Origin: Armatimonadota bacterium
Lineage (GTDB): Bacteria > Sysuimicrobiota > Sysuimicrobiia > Sysuimicrobiales > Kaftiobacteriaceae
Direction of reading: 5' to 3'
DNA length: 5,040 nt
NCBI GenBank assembly: GCA_020028535.1
Contig: JAIBHM010000137.1
Location: 1-5,040 of the forward strand
Part shown: one piece after another, positions 4,673 through 5,040 of the stretch
Layout: every line of letters begins with the position of its first letter
Numbering within the stretch: the first letter of the stretch is position 1
Made by a program: the position numbers and the translations under genes
The notes under the pieces: generated by a model
Databases searched by the model: none
The model's input: only the letters and a program-made list of their open reading frames with translations
Told to the model about the DNA's origin: nothing

Positions 4673-5040
4673 ATGAGGATGATCGCCAGGCTCATACTTG
4701 GTCTTGTCCTGGGAGTTGCATCAATTGCGCAGGCGCAGCCGCCATCGCTGGTGCGGGCTGTCGTTGGCATTGTCTCGTGGGGCGAGCGGAGGAGTATCAT
4801 CGGCTTTCCTGGCGTTCTGGTAGGACCGGACGAAATTTACGGACTTGTCGGGTGGGAAGGTCCTCGCCCAGAAAGCAACTCAGTGCGGGTGGAATTTACG
4901 GGGGCATCGGGCAAGCCGGCACTAGTAGCACCAGAATGGGCACGTTCCGCCGAGATTACATGCATTGCCCCTATCGGGACCTTCATAGGCAGAGCGTCAG
5001 AGAAGGCGTCAACACTTGGAGTCGCCCGCATCAAGCTACA
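4673..5040 (+). CDS. Exported protein of uncertain family, N-terminal part (runs off the right edge)
   Basis: An open frame without stops runs from the ATG at 4673 to the window end (122 full codons). GGAG lies 6 nt before the ATG, and an in-frame TGA at 4634-4636 bounds the frame upstream. The product starts with a textbook signal peptide: MRMIAR, a hydrophobic core LILGLVLGVAS, and an AQA cleavage site after residue 21. The mature part begins QPPSLVRAVVGIVSWGERRS, then GFPGVLVGPDEIYGLVGWEG, VRVEFTGASGKPALVAPEWA and EITCIAPIG. The alternation of short strands, with GxxGVLVGPD followed by a VRVEF-G-ALV segment, faintly recalls the N-terminal half of a trypsin-like fold. No catalytic His is present where such a fold would place it, so this is only a guess. 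The frame is real by its signal peptide, ribosome site and lack of stops. Function is not assigned, and the C-terminal part is not visible. Confidence 0.72.
   Translation, partial: MRMIARLILGLVLGVASIAQAQPPSLVRAVVGIVSWGERRSIIGFPGVLVGPDEIYGLVGWEGPRPESNSVRVEFTGASGKPALVAPEWARSAEITCIAPIGTFIGRASEKASTLGVARIKL

Noticed and set aside
4537..4800. An 87-codon minus-strand frame across the divergent gap
   Set aside because: It overlaps the signal-peptide gene on the other strand and the start of the membrane-protein gene. Its sequence shows no domain or ribosome site.
4837..5034. A 65-codon minus-strand frame at the right edge
   Set aside because: It lies opposite the continuous plus-strand frame, which has a signal peptide and ribosome site. 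It has no features of its own.

Overview
This window looks like chromosome from a GC-rich bacterium in which T-box control of amino-acid genes is used. That suggests a Terrabacteria-type lineage (high-GC Firmicutes, Actinobacteriota, Chloroflexota or a related candidate phylum). The sequence alone does not fix the phylum. Nothing indicates a mobile element, phage, CRISPR array, tRNA or rRNA.

Positions 1-3703, read on the minus strand, hold the head of a branched-chain amino-acid operon: ilvB (acetolactate synthase large subunit), ilvN (small regulatory subunit), ilvC (ketol-acid reductoisomerase) and the first 143 codons of leuA (2-isopropylmalate synthase), which runs off the left edge. The genes are tightly packed: ilvB and ilvN overlap by 8 nt, ilvN and ilvC are 24 nt apart, and ilvC and leuA are 1 nt apart. 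IlvBN make acetolactate or acetohydroxybutyrate, IlvC reduces and isomerises them, and LeuA diverts 2-ketoisovalerate to leucine.

Positions 3704-4184 are the operon's control region, about 445 nt of untranslated leader. In transcription order (descending coordinates) it holds a TTGACA/TACAGT promoter, a roughly 110-nt structured segment I do not recognise, a long intrinsic-terminator hairpin, and then a complete T-box riboswitch. The T-box has a CUC (leucine) specifier, the AAGGTGGTACCGCG T-box sequence, and mutually exclusive antiterminator and terminator helices just before ilvB. Two terminators in series before one operon suggest two transcription checkpoints. The first has no recognised sensor and is the most interesting part of the window.

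Positions 4181-4540 (minus) encode a 119-residue protein with four predicted membrane helices and no recognised family; its stop codon lies inside the -35 box of the ilv promoter. After a 132-nt divergent gap, a plus-strand gene starts at 4673 and leaves the window at the right edge. It encodes an exported protein with a clear signal peptide and uncertain family.
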